Notes: generated by a model not told the origin, from the sequence alone. A DNA stretch of 64,000 nt from Paracoccus lutimaris (GCF_003337565.1 NZ_QPJL01000002.1:124001-188000); one strand, 5' to 3'. Positions 8,992-16,952 are shown, counted from the first letter of the stretch. Translations and numbers: made by a program.

Positions 8992-9711
8992 TCAGTCGGG
9001 GACGAGCATATAGCCGGTGCCACGCACGGTCTGCAGATAGCGCGGCTCTTTCGGATCGCGCTCGATCTTGCGGCGCAGCCGGGTGATCTGCACGTCGATG
9101 GCGCGTTCCGAGTTCTCGCCGATCTCGTCGCCGGGGTTGCGGCCCAGATCCTCGATCAACTCGATGCGGCTGACCGGCTGGCGCGGCGTGTCGGCCAGAC
9201 GCTTGAGCAGAGCCTGTTCGGTCCCGGTCAGGCGCAGGGGAATCTCGCCCTGCCACAGCTCACCTTTGTCGGCGTCATAACGCAGATGGCCCAGCGACAG
9301 GAATTTCGGCCCCCTGGCCTCGGCTGCCGGGACGCGGCGCAGGATCGCGGCGATGCGCAAAAGCAGCTCGCGCGGCTCGAAGGGTTTGGGCAGGTAGTCA
9401 TCGGCGCCGCTTTCCAGACCCTCGATCCGGTCGCCGGTTTCGCCCTTGGCGGTCAAGAGCAGGATCGGTGTCACCATGCGCTTGCGCAGATCGCGGGTCA
9501 GGGAAAAACCGTCCTCACCCGGCATCATCACGTCCAGAACGATCAGGTCGAAATCCAGCCCCCCCAGCAGCCGCCGGGCATGGGCGGCGTCACGCGCGGC
9601 GGTGACCAGAAAACCGTTGCGCATCAGGAACCGGCGCAAGAGCGTCCGGATGCGCTCGTCATCGTCGACGACCAGAATATGGGCCGCGGGTTGCGGGTCG
9701 GGCTGGGTCAT
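8992..9711 (-). CDS. petR: OmpR-family response regulator, PetR type
   Basis: A 239-residue response regulator: receiver domain at residues 11-125 with phospho-acceptor Asp at about 60 (LIVLDVMMPGEDG) and KPFEPREL, then a winged-helix DNA-binding domain at about 145-237 ending YLQTVRGTGYMLVPD. The pairing with an overlapping MarR-type gene matches petP-petR of Rhodobacter capsulatus, where PetR is needed for photosynthetic and respiratory growth and lies upstream of the cytochrome bc1 genes. In this window bc1 genes do not follow; secA does, in the opposite direction. No cognate histidine kinase is adjacent. The ATG overlaps the petP stop by four bases. Confidence 0.85.
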   Translation of the reverse strand: MTQPDPQPAAHILVVDDDERIRTLLRRFLMRNGFLVTAARDAAHARRLLGGLDFDLIVLDVMMPGEDGFSLTRDLRKRMVTPILLLTAKGETGDRIEGLESGADDYLPKPFEPRELLLRIAAILRRVPAAEARGPKFLSLGHLRYDADKGELWQGEIPLRLTGTEQALLKRLADTPRQPVSRIELIEDLGRNPGDEIGENSERAIDVQITRLRRKIERDPKEPRYLQTVRGTGYMLVPD

Positions 9712-10226
9712 GGCGTTTCGGTCAGGTCCTTCAGCGCGCGGTACTGGCGCAATGTGTCGCGATCCATCATCGCCTCAAGCACCTGGCGGAACCCCGCCAC
9801 CGCCTGCGGCCCGGCGGCACGATAGGCGGCGCGCATGCGGGCGCGCTGGGTCTCTGACAGCCGGCGCTCCAGCGCCGCGCCCTTGTCGGTCAGGTAAAGC
9901 TGACGCTCGCGCCGGTCGCGGCGGCCGATGCGGCTTTCGATCAGCCCGTCCTCGATCAGCGTGCGCAGCACCCGGTTCAGCGACTGCTTGGTCACCCCCA
10001 GCACATCCAGAAGCGCCGTCACCGTCAGTCCCGGCTCGCGATGGACGAAATGGATCGCCCGGTGATGGGCGCGGCCATAGTCCATATCGGCCAGAATCAG
10101 GTCCGGATCGGCCGTGAAAGCGCGATAGGCAAAAAACATCGCCTCGATCCCGCGGCGAAGCTGATCATCGGTCAAAAACAGCAGGTTCTCGCCCCCTGCC
10201 GCGACAACGCCTACCTTTTGTTGCAT
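9708..10226 (-). CDS. petP: MarR-family transcriptional regulator, PetP type
   Basis: A 172-residue MarR protein with a winged helix at about residues 55-125 (LTVTALLDVLGVTKQSLNRV, then a wing GRRDRRERQLYLTDKG). Association with petR identifies it as PetP. The start at 10226 (MQQKVGVVAAGGENLLFL) is chosen because AAGGGG lies six bases upstream; an in-frame ATG at 10244 has no ribosome binding site. The extra N-terminal helix bearing FLTDDQLRRGIEAMFFAYR is typical of this subgroup. A perfect 14-base palindrome lies about 77 bases upstream and is a natural candidate for autoregulation. Confidence 0.85.
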   Translation of the reverse strand: MQQKVGVVAAGGENLLFLTDDQLRRGIEAMFFAYRAFTADPDLILADMDYGRAHHRAIHFVHREPGLTVTALLDVLGVTKQSLNRVLRTLIEDGLIESRIGRRDRRERQLYLTDKGAALERRLSETQRARMRAAYRAAGPQAVAGFRQVLEAMMDRDTLRQYRALKDLTETP

Positions 10227-10302
10227 GCCATCCCCTTGTTGCATGGCTATTATTACGTCAGGCTTGTTGACTTTCCAACCATGAATGGATAGCCGTGACC
10301 CC

Positions 10303-10316
10303 AAGTTGCGCAACTT
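10303..10316. promoter_or_regulatory. Perfect palindrome between petP and ilvE, candidate MarR-type operator
   Basis: AAGTTGCGCAACTT is a complete 14-base palindrome with the TTGC..GCAA core common in MarR-family operators. It lies in the divergent petP/ilvE region, 61 bases before the ilvE start. Confidence 0.45.
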
Positions 10317-10376
10317 TCTTTGCCAGACATGGCCAGACAGCGCAACATTCCGAAACACTACCGGCCGGAGGGAAAG

Positions 10377-11246
10377 ATGGCAGGCGCATATGACGATCGT
10401 GACGGCAAGATCTGGATGGATGGCAAGCTTGTGGACTGGCGCGAGGCGAATGTTCACATCCTGACCCACGCCCTGCATTACGCAAGTTCGGTCTTCGAGG
10501 GCGAGCGCTGCTATAGCGGCAAGATCTTCAAGGGCCATGAACATTCGCTGCGTCTGATCGAATCGGCGCGGCTGCTGGACATGACCTCGCCCTATACCGC
10601 CGAGGAAATCGACCGCGCCAAGGAAGAGGTGCTGAACGCCAATGGCTTCAAGGACGCCTATGTCCGCGCGGTGATGTGGCGCGGCTCGGGCGACGACATG
10701 GGCGTCTCGGCGCGCCGGAACCCGGTGCGCATGGCGGTCGCCGCCTGGGAATGGGGCAGCTATTACGGCGACGCCAAATGGCAGGGCGCGAAACTGGACA
10801 TCGCCAAGTGGAAGCGCCCCAGCCCGGAAACCATCCCCACCGCCGCCAAGGCCGCCGGTCTTTACATGATCTGCACCATGTCCAAGCACGCCGCCGAGGC
10901 CAAGGGCTGTTCGGACGCGCTGTTCATGGACTGGGAGGGCTACGTCGCCGAGGCCACGGGCGCCAACATCTTCTTCGTCAAGGATGGCGAGGTGCATACG
11001 CCGCTGGCCGACCGTTTCCTGAACGGCATCACCCGCCAGACCGTCATCCAGATGCTGAAGGACAATGGCGTCGCCGTACACGAACGCCGCATCAAGCCCG
11101 AAGAGCTGGACGATTTCCAGGAATGCTGGCTGACCGGCACCGCCGCCGAGGTTACCCCGGTCGGGCAGATCGGTGACTGGCATTTCCAGGTCGGTCCGGT
11201 GACCCGCAAGGTGGCCGAGGATTACGAGCAGCTGGTCCGCGCCTAG
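10377..11246 (+). CDS. ilvE: Branched-chain amino acid aminotransferase
   Basis: A class IV PLP aminotransferase that makes and breaks down Leu, Ile and Val. The 289-residue protein has the class IV marks: LTHALHYASSVFEG near residues 29-42, the PLP lysine at about 158 (ETIPTAAKAAGLYM), and the signature ALFMDWEGYVAEATGANIFF at about 185-205. The start at 10377 has GGAGG five bases upstream; the frame runs open back to 10320 without a better site. The stop overlaps the GTG start of a VOC-family gene by one base, so the two are an operon. Confidence 0.94.
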   Translation: MAGAYDDRDGKIWMDGKLVDWREANVHILTHALHYASSVFEGERCYSGKIFKGHEHSLRLIESARLLDMTSPYTAEEIDRAKEEVLNANGFKDAYVRAVMWRGSGDDMGVSARRNPVRMAVAAWEWGSYYGDAKWQGAKLDIAKWKRPSPETIPTAAKAAGLYMICTMSKHAAEAKGCSDALFMDWEGYVAEATGANIFFVKDGEVHTPLADRFLNGITRQTVIQMLKDNGVAVHERRIKPEELDDFQECWLTGTAAEVTPVGQIGDWHFQVGPVTRKVAEDYEQLVRA

Positions 11247-11650
11247 TGAGCCATCGCCTTGCCCATATCGCGCTGGTCGTGCGCGATTACAACGAGGCGA
11301 TCCGCTTTTACGTCGATATTATGGGCTTCCGGCTGCTGGAGGATATCCATCAGCCGGAACAGGACAAACGCTGGGTTCTGGTTCAGCCTTCGGGCGGCGG
11401 CGCCTCGATCCTGCTGGCCCGGGCATCGAATGACATTCAGCGCGCGGCCATCGGTAACCAGACCGGAGGCCGCGTTTTTCTGTTTCTGGAAACGGATGAT
11501 CTTGATGCTGACCTGACGCGGCTGCGCAGTCATGACGTCAGGATCATACGCGAACCCGTCAGTGCCGATTACGGCACTGTCGCGGTTTTCAAGGATATTT
11601 ACGGCAACCTGTGGGATCTGATTCAGCGTCCCGAACCGAACATAAGCTGA
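11246..11650 (+). CDS. VOC-superfamily protein (glyoxalase/dioxygenase fold)
   Basis: A 134-residue single VOC protein beginning MSHRLAHIALVVRDYNEAIR with two beta-alpha-beta-beta-beta units and a metal-ligand His near the N-terminus (LAHIALVV); the C-terminal unit has VAVFKDIYGNLWDLI with an acidic ligand position. It starts with GTG at 11246 inside the ilvE stop codon, so it is translationally coupled. The catalytic role is unknown: members include glyoxalases, extradiol dioxygenases and resistance proteins. Coupling to ilvE may be only positional. Confidence 0.8.
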   Translation: MSHRLAHIALVVRDYNEAIRFYVDIMGFRLLEDIHQPEQDKRWVLVQPSGGGASILLARASNDIQRAAIGNQTGGRVFLFLETDDLDADLTRLRSHDVRIIREPVSADYGTVAVFKDIYGNLWDLIQRPEPNIS

Positions 11651-11674
11651 ATAGCCGAAGCCACAGGTCGGGTG

Positions 11675-11863
11675 TCAGGCCCGCTGGCCGCGATCGATCC
11701 GCAGATATTCTGCGGTCTTGCGGTTGTCGCCGTCGCGGTTTTGCGGACGGCTGCGCAGCGCCTCGATGGCCGGATGCGTGCCGGATTCGCGTTCCTGCCG
11801 GGTGAATTCGCGCAGACGCAGATGGGCCTGGCTGCGGGGCTGGTCGCTGATGTGTTTGCTCAT
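11675..11863 (-). CDS. Small basic hydrophilic protein, 62 aa, unknown function
   Basis: A 62-residue protein starting MSKHISDQPRSQAHLRLREF, rich in Arg, Gln, Asp and His and with no hydrophobic segment. It has an unusually good ribosome binding site (AAAGGAGGG, about six bases before the ATG at 11863), which is the main reason to believe it against the overlapping frames. The composition suggests a helical, possibly nucleic-acid-binding protein. I do not recognise the family. It lies between the VOC gene and ptsN and points the same way as ptsN. Confidence 0.55.
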   Translation of the reverse strand: MSKHISDQPRSQAHLRLREFTRQERESGTHPAIEALRSRPQNRDGDNRKTAEYLRIDRGQRA

Positions 11864-11941
11864 CCTTGGCCCTCCTTTGGTGGGTGAGGGACCAATATAG
11901 GGCCGAATCGGTCCGATTCAAAACCCTCAGGCCGAAACCCG

Positions 11942-12406
11942 TTAAGCGGCCTTGATGCCCGGCGCGGCGGCCAGCATCGCATGCAGCGCCACCGGATCCT
12001 CATTGGCGCGCAGTTTGGCGCGCAGATCCTGATCGCGCAGCGTGCGCGAGACCAGCGCCAGCGCCTTGAGGTGATCGACGCCCGAATTCTTGGGCGCCAG
12101 CAGCCCAAAGATCAGGTCCACCGGCTGGCGGTCCACGGCGTCGAAATCCAGGGGCTTTTCCAGCCGCAGGAACAGCCCCACCACTCGGTCCAGCCCGTGC
12201 AGCCGCGCATGCGGCAGCGCCACGCCATGTCCGACGCCGGTCGGGCCCAGCGTCTCACGCTCTTGCAAGGCATCCAGCGTCTGCGCGGCATCGACGCCAT
12301 AGATGGCGCGCGCCTGCTCGGCGATCTCCTGAAACAGTCGTTTCTTGCTGGTGATCTGGCTCATCGTCCGCACGGCGGCCGGAGAGAGAATGTCGCTGAT
12401 CTGCAT
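11942..12406 (-). CDS. ptsN: PTS IIA-like nitrogen regulatory protein
   Basis: PtsN is the terminal phospho-acceptor of the nitrogen PTS and adjusts potassium, nitrogen and carbon regulation rather than moving sugar. The 154-residue length fits the family. The phosphorylated histidine is at about residue 66 in GHGVALPHARL. The start MQISDILSPAAV at 12406 aligns with family N-termini; an in-frame ATG at 12421 is possible but has weak spacing. It follows hpf and the lpt block, the common alphaproteobacterial order. Because PtsN controls KdpD in enteric bacteria, the kdp-like genes at 40-42 kb are worth keeping in mind. Confidence 0.93.
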   Translation of the reverse strand: MQISDILSPAAVRTMSQITSKKRLFQEIAEQARAIYGVDAAQTLDALQERETLGPTGVGHGVALPHARLHGLDRVVGLFLRLEKPLDFDAVDRQPVDLIFGLLAPKNSGVDHLKALALVSRTLRDQDLRAKLRANEDPVALHAMLAAAPGIKAA

Positions 12407-12425
12407 ATCGCCTGAAATCATCCTC

Positions 12426-12454
12426 GTCCCGGTTGCGGATTTCGCAGCCGGGAC
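12426..12454 (-). promoter_or_regulatory. Stable intercistronic stem-loop between hpf and ptsN
   Basis: GTCCCGG pairs with CCGGGAC, and TGCG with CGCA, with one mismatch between, around a five-base loop. On the minus-strand transcript no U run follows. It may be a partial terminator, an mRNA processing or stability element, or a structure that affects ptsN translation. Confidence 0.45.
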
Positions 12455-12485
12455 CTTGGTTCTACTGGACTGCCTTCTGGTCAGT

Positions 12486-13061
12486 CTAGCCCATGTTGCG
12501 GGGATCGATCCAGCCCACGTTGCCGTCGTCGCGGCGGTGGACCACATTCACGCCCCCGTGCTTCTCGTTACGGAAGACCAGCAGCGGCGTGCCGGCCAGC
12601 TCCATCTGCATCACCGCATCGCCCACGGACAGGGTAGGAACGCGGGTTTCCATCTCGGCGATGATCATGGGCTGCAGGCCGTCCTCCTGCGCTTCCCATT
12701 CATCCTCGTCAGCGGCCAGCACATACATGCCCGCCTGTTCGAAGGCAACCGGCTCGGCGCGGTCCTTGTGATGATCTTTCAACCGGCGCTTGTAGCGGCG
12801 CAGCTGCTTGTCCATACGCTCCTTGCACTGCTCGAATGCGGCATAGACCTCGGTCGAGGCGCCCTTGGCCTGCACATTCAGGCCGGTGGACAGATGCACG
12901 ACGGCATCGCAGATGAATTCATGCGCGTTGCGGGAAAAGATGACCGTCGCGTCGGTGGGACGCTGCGAATACTTGTCGATGGTCTCGCCCAGCTCGGTCT
13001 TGACGTGAGTCGTAAGGGCCTCGCCGACATCGATCTGTTTACCGCTGATCTGGTAGCGCAT
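12486..13061 (-). CDS. hpf: Ribosome hibernation promoting factor, long form
   Basis: Long HPF binds the 30S decoding region and joins ribosomes into inactive 100S dimers in stationary phase. The 191-residue protein has the RaiA/YfiA domain at residues 1-105 (MRYQISGKQIDVGEALTTHV, FEQCKERMDKQLRRYKRRLK) and a separate C-terminal dimerisation domain at about 130-185 (TLSVGDAVMQMELAGTPLLV). This long form is typical of alphaproteobacteria. The ATG at 13061 has GGAG five bases upstream. It sits between lptB and ptsN; rpoN, which lies near here in many proteobacteria, is absent. The 168-base gap upstream of it probably contains its own promoter. Confidence 0.94.
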   Translation of the reverse strand: MRYQISGKQIDVGEALTTHVKTELGETIDKYSQRPTDATVIFSRNAHEFICDAVVHLSTGLNVQAKGASTEVYAAFEQCKERMDKQLRRYKRRLKDHHKDRAEPVAFEQAGMYVLAADEDEWEAQEDGLQPMIIAEMETRVPTLSVGDAVMQMELAGTPLLVFRNEKHGGVNVVHRRDDGNVGWIDPRNMG

Positions 13062-13229
13062 GTTGCTCCGTCCTTTCCTTTGCCCGGGGCATCGGACGGC
13101 AGGACCGCCGTGCCGCGGGCTTTTTCCAGCGGGGCGTTCTTGCCCGGCCATACCCTCATTTGGTGACAGCCGATCGCTTCTGTCAACGGGCGCGCGCAAG
13201 CACGGTGAACGCGAGCTTTCCAGGCGGGT

Positions 13230-13970
13230 TCAACCCATGCGAAAGGATTCGCCCAGATAGACCCGGCGAACCTGCGGATCGGCGACAATTTCCTCGGTGG
13301 TGCCGGATTTCAGCACATGGCCGTCATGCAGGATATAGGCGCGGTCCACGATTTCCAGCGTTTCGCGGACGTTGTGATCGGTGATCAAGACGCCGATGCC
13401 GCGGCTTTTCAGGTCATGGACCAGGCTGCGGATCTCGCCCACGGCGATGGGATCGACGCCGGCAAAGGGCTCGTCCAGCAGCAGATACGAGGGGTTCGAG
13501 GCCAGGCAGCGCGCGATCTCGACCCGGCGGCGTTCGCCCCCCGACAGCGCCATGGCCGAGGCCCCGCGCAGATGTCCGATCGAGAAATCGCCCAGCAATT
13601 CCTCAAGCCGGTCGCGGCGGTGATGGGCGTCGCGGCAGACCAGTTCCAGCACCGCCTCGATGTTCTGTTCGACCGTCAATGTGCGGAAGATCGACATTTC
13701 TTGCGGCAGATAGCCGATGCCCATCTGGGCGCGGCGATACATCGGCAGGGTGGTCGCGTCCTCTCCGTCGATCATCACCTGACCCGAATCGGGCGCGACC
13801 AGACCGGCCACGCAATAAAAGCAGGTGGTCTTGCCCGAGCCGTTCGGGCCCAGAAGCGCCACCACCTCGCCCCGGTCCAGCGTCAGGCCGACATCGCGGA
13901 TCACCGGACGGTTGCGATAGGATTTGCGTAGCCCGCTGACTTGCAGACCCTTGCCCGGCTCAGCGCTCAT
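13230..13970 (-). CDS. lptB: LPS export ABC transporter ATP-binding protein
   Basis: LptB powers extraction of lipopolysaccharide from the inner membrane with LptFG. The 246-residue ATPase has Walker A GPNGSGKTT, signature LSGGERRRVEIARCLA and Walker B YLLLDEPFAGVDP, plus the ILITDH-like switch (VLITDHNVRETLEI). ATG at 13970 shares one base with the lptA stop (TGATG); a TTG at 13973 would add one residue. It closes the kdsD-lptC-lptA-lptB series, which feeds LPS core synthesis and transport. The LptFG permease genes are not in the window. Confidence 0.95.
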   Translation of the reverse strand: MSAEPGKGLQVSGLRKSYRNRPVIRDVGLTLDRGEVVALLGPNGSGKTTCFYCVAGLVAPDSGQVMIDGEDATTLPMYRRAQMGIGYLPQEMSIFRTLTVEQNIEAVLELVCRDAHHRRDRLEELLGDFSIGHLRGASAMALSGGERRRVEIARCLASNPSYLLLDEPFAGVDPIAVGEIRSLVHDLKSRGIGVLITDHNVRETLEIVDRAYILHDGHVLKSGTTEEIVADPQVRRVYLGESFRMG

Positions 13971-14458
13971 CAATTGCCCCCCGGCTGCAACACGCTGCGC
14001 ACCCGGCCCGAGGCATTGGCGGTGCCGGTCTCAAGATTCACCGTGACCTTTTCCCCGGCCAGCACATTCCCGGTCTGGGTCAGCAAGACATCGCCGGTCA
14101 GCACGACATTGCCCGATTCGACGTCATAATCGGCGACGCGCGCCTCGGCGGCATCCTCGCCGCTGACCATGGTGACATTGCCCTCGGCATGGAGCGCGCT
14201 GATGCGGCTCTGGTCGCCCTGGGCATAGGTCACGGTCACGCGGTCGGCCGAAAGCCGCATCTGGCCCTGACCGATCAGCACCTTGCCCGAAAACGTGGCC
14301 TTGCCGGTCTTTTGATCGACGGAAAGCTGTTCGGCGGTGACTTCGACCGGCAGTTTTGTGTCCTGTGCCCGGCCAAAGCCGGTGCTTTGCGCAAGGGCCG
14401 GCGCAGCCGTCAAAGCAAGCGACAGAACGATCAGCGGCAACGCTGGCAACCGGGACAT
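13970..14458 (-). CDS. lptA: Periplasmic LPS transport protein LptA
   Basis: LptA bridges LptC at the inner membrane to LptDE at the outer membrane and carries LPS across the periplasm. It has 162 residues with a signal peptide (MSRLPALPLIVLSLALTAAP, cleavage after ALAQ) and an OstA-fold body of repeated beta strands (VEVTAEQLSVDQKTGKATFS, then GQGQMRLSADRVTVTY). The start at 14458 has AAGGA about nine bases upstream; the frame extends to 14488 without a better site. It lies between lptC and lptB on the same strand. Confidence 0.9.
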   Translation of the reverse strand: MSRLPALPLIVLSLALTAAPALAQSTGFGRAQDTKLPVEVTAEQLSVDQKTGKATFSGKVLIGQGQMRLSADRVTVTYAQGDQSRISALHAEGNVTMVSGEDAAEARVADYDVESGNVVLTGDVLLTQTGNVLAGEKVTVNLETGTANASGRVRSVLQPGGN

Positions 14459-14516
14459 CGGAACTTTCCTTTCTGGCGCATCACGCACCCTGCGCGGCAG
14501 GCAAGCCGGCGCCGGG

Positions 14517-15098
14517 TCATGGCTGGTATATCAACCGGACTCCGCCGCTCAAATCAAGAACATGATCGCCGGTTCCATCGCCCAGCGGACGCAGTTCCAT
14601 CTGCCCGGCGGTCAGGTTGCCGAAAGGGGCGCGGACATTCACCTCGGCATCTGCATTCACCGTGCCGGCCAGGCGCGAGGCGTGGAATTCCGGCGCCGTC
14701 ACCACCCAGCCATCGGCGGTGGTCATGCGCACGCCTTCCTGCAGCACCATCAGGTCGCCATCGATGGCCGCGCGGCCGGCGCTGACATCCGAGGCCCGCC
14801 CGTCCTTGGCGCGCATGGTCATGCGCACCGAGCTGGCGCTGCCCTGCCCCTCGGAACCGCCCGGCATGGCCTGCGCGCCGGTGATATTGACCTGGGCGCC
14901 ATCCGCGGTGACGCCCGCATAGGCCGGCGATGTCGCCATCTGCCGTTCCGCCACCTCGCGCGGGTCGACATCGGCATAGGGAATGGTCCCGTCCGGCTCG
15001 GGCTTGCGGCCCAGAAGAAACAGCACCGACAGCAAGGCCAGCGCCGTCAGCGGCAGGATCACGCGCAGCAGGGCCACGATGCGCGAGCGGGTCATCAT
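14517..15098 (-). CDS. lptC: LPS export system protein LptC
   Basis: LptC receives LPS from LptB2FG and passes it to LptA. The 193-residue protein has one N-terminal membrane anchor (about residues 8-28, IVALLRVILPLTALALLSVL) and a periplasmic OstA-like domain. It begins one base after the kdsD stop region, so the two are coupled; two ATG codons in tandem (15098 and 15095) could serve. The assignment rests on position, topology and the jellyroll repeat pattern, since LptC sequences diverge quickly. Confidence 0.88.
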   Translation of the reverse strand: MMTRSRIVALLRVILPLTALALLSVLFLLGRKPEPDGTIPYADVDPREVAERQMATSPAYAGVTADGAQVNITGAQAMPGGSEGQGSASSVRMTMRAKDGRASDVSAGRAAIDGDLMVLQEGVRMTTADGWVVTAPEFHASRLAGTVNADAEVNVRAPFGNLTAGQMELRPLGDGTGDHVLDLSGGVRLIYQP

Positions 15099-16058
15099 TC
15101 AGACCAGACCGCTGCGCAGGAAGTCATGGATATGGATCAGGCCCAGTGGCCGGCCCTGATCCGAGACCACGAACAGGCTGGTGATGCGGCGCGACTGCAT
15201 TTCGGCCAGCGCGGTCTCGGCCAGCGCGTCGGGGCCGATGCTGCGCGGATTGCGGGTCATCACCTCGGCCGCGACATGGTCCAGCAGACCCTGCATGTGT
15301 CGCCGCAAGTCGCCATCGGTGATGATGCCGGTCAGCCGGCCATCTGCATCGGTCACACCGGTCACGCCAAAGCTTTTCTGGCTGATGACCAGCAGCGCCT
15401 CGGCCATGGGGGCGGTTTCGGGGACCAGCGGAATGTCCTTGTGCATCAGGTCCGCAACCCGCGACAGCTTGGCCCCCAGCTTGCCGCCGGGATGGAAGGT
15501 GCGGAAATGTTCGGGCGTGAACTGGCGATGCTCCATCAGCGCGATGGCCAGCGCATCGCCAAGCGCGATGGTCATGGTGGTCGAGGTGGTGGGCACGATC
15601 CCCTCGCCGCAGGCCTCGGGCGCATCGGGCAGGACCAGCGCCACCTCGGCCTGCCGCAGCAGGGTCGATTGCGGCCGGCTGGCCACGCCGATCAGCGGGA
15701 TCTGGAACCGGCGGGTATGGGCGATCATGTCCGCGAGCTCGGGCGTCTCGCCCGAGTTGGACAGCATCAGCACCACATCGGCTTGCGTGACCATACCCAG
15801 ATCGCCATGGCTTGCCTCGGCGGGATGGACGAATTGCGCCGGCGTCCCGGTCGAGGCCAGGGTCGCCGCGATCTTGCGCCCGACATGACCCGATTTCCCC
15901 ATGCCCGAGACGATCACCCGCCCCTGCGCTGACAGGATGGTGGTGACGGCGCGCTCGAACGCGTCGCCCAGCCCGTCGGCAAGGCTGGCCTCGAGACGGC
16001 GAAGCCCATCGGCCTCGGTCTGGATCACACGGCGGGCGGTATCAAGATATGCACTCAT
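15099..16058 (-). CDS. kdsD: D-arabinose 5-phosphate isomerase (KpsF/GutQ family)
   Basis: The enzyme turns ribulose 5-phosphate into arabinose 5-phosphate, the first step towards Kdo for the LPS core. The 319-residue protein has an N-terminal SIS domain (SGMGKSGHVGRKIAATLAST, SNSGETPEL) and two C-terminal CBS domains at about 205-319 (ADLMHKDIPLV and AEVMTRNPRSI). It sits nine bases after rnd and directly before lptC, the standard alphaproteobacterial order, so Kdo supply and LPS export are transcribed together. Confidence 0.95.
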   Translation of the reverse strand: MSAYLDTARRVIQTEADGLRRLEASLADGLGDAFERAVTTILSAQGRVIVSGMGKSGHVGRKIAATLASTGTPAQFVHPAEASHGDLGMVTQADVVLMLSNSGETPELADMIAHTRRFQIPLIGVASRPQSTLLRQAEVALVLPDAPEACGEGIVPTTSTTMTIALGDALAIALMEHRQFTPEHFRTFHPGGKLGAKLSRVADLMHKDIPLVPETAPMAEALLVISQKSFGVTGVTDADGRLTGIITDGDLRRHMQGLLDHVAAEVMTRNPRSIGPDALAETALAEMQSRRITSLFVVSDQGRPLGLIHIHDFLRSGLV

Positions 16059-16067
16059 GGCCGCTAT

Positions 16068-16682
16068 CTAATGCCGGAAGATGTCGTTTTCATCCCCCCA
16101 GCCCAACAGGTCCAGATGCGACCGGGCGGGAAGGAAATCGAAACAGGCCTGCGCAAGGCCCAGGCGCCCCTCGCGTTCCAGCCGCTTTTCCAGCGCGGCC
16201 TTGAGCTGGTGCAGGTAAAGCACGTCGGATGCCGCATATTCCAGCTGCGCGTCGGTCAGGTCGGTGGCGCCCCAGTCGCTGGTCTGCTGCTGCTTGGAAA
16301 TATCGACGCCGACCAGTTCGCTCAGCAGGTATTTCAGCCCGTGGCGGTCGGTAAAGGTGCGTACCATCTTCGAGGCGATCTTGGTGCACCAAACCGGCTT
16401 GGTGACGACGCCGAACGCCGCCTCGAGGATGGCAATGTCGAACCGGCCGAAATGGAACAGTTTCAACACCTTGGGATCGGCCAGCAGGCGCGTCAGGTTC
16501 GGCGCCTTGCGCTGGCCCCTGGCGATCTGCACCAGATGCGCCGAGCCGTCGCCCGAGGAGAGCTGCACTAGACACAGCCGGTCGCGGCGCGGGTCCAGAC
16601 CCATGGTCTCGGTGTCGATGGCCACGACCGGACCCAGGTCCAGATCGTCGGGCAGATCGTTCTGATAAAGGTGAATGCTCAT
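16068..16682 (-). CDS. rnd: Ribonuclease D-type 3'-5' exonuclease, short form
   Basis: A 204-residue DEDDy exonuclease of the RNase D class, which trims tRNA and small RNA 3' ends. The acidic residues are at VVAIDTETMGLD (first two), FHFGRFDIAIL and YAASDVLYLHQL (tyrosine form). It has only the nuclease domain and lacks the HRDC domains of E. coli RNase D, as is common for this alphaproteobacterial form next to kdsD. The ATG at 16682 has AAGG five bases upstream. It is the first gene of the rnd-kdsD-lptCAB block. Confidence 0.9.
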   Translation of the reverse strand: MSIHLYQNDLPDDLDLGPVVAIDTETMGLDPRRDRLCLVQLSSGDGSAHLVQIARGQRKAPNLTRLLADPKVLKLFHFGRFDIAILEAAFGVVTKPVWCTKIASKMVRTFTDRHGLKYLLSELVGVDISKQQQTSDWGATDLTDAQLEYAASDVLYLHQLKAALEKRLEREGRLGLAQACFDFLPARSHLDLLGWGDENDIFRH

Positions 16683-16842
16683 CCCTGCCTTCTGCGTCTG
16701 CGGCTTTGGCCTGCTGTAACGCCATTCCCCCGCGCTCGCCAGTCCGAAGCGGGCCGCCGGCCGGTCTGCCCGCGCCCGGTCCTGCCGCTGTCGCGCCGCC
16801 TCGAAACGCGTCGCATGGCGGGGTGCAGCATCTTTGCAACAT

Positions 16843-16888
16843 TTCCGACTATTTTAATCATGATTCTCCGACAAATTCCGACTATTTT
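16843..16888 (+). promoter_or_regulatory. AT-rich region with a 13-base direct repeat upstream of the TonB receptor
   Basis: TTCCGACTATTTT occurs at 16843-16855 and again at 16876-16888, a period of 33 bases, close to three helical turns. The surrounding 70 bases are much richer in A+T than the rest of the window. This layout suits tandem sites for a regulator of the receptor gene, which starts 64 bases further on. No match to a Fur, Irr or RirA box was recognised. Confidence 0.45.
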
Positions 16889-16952
16889 TATTGTCTATTC
16901 TTGGAAAACTGGATAGCTGGCCCCGGACCCGAACCAAATCAAGGCTTTGACA

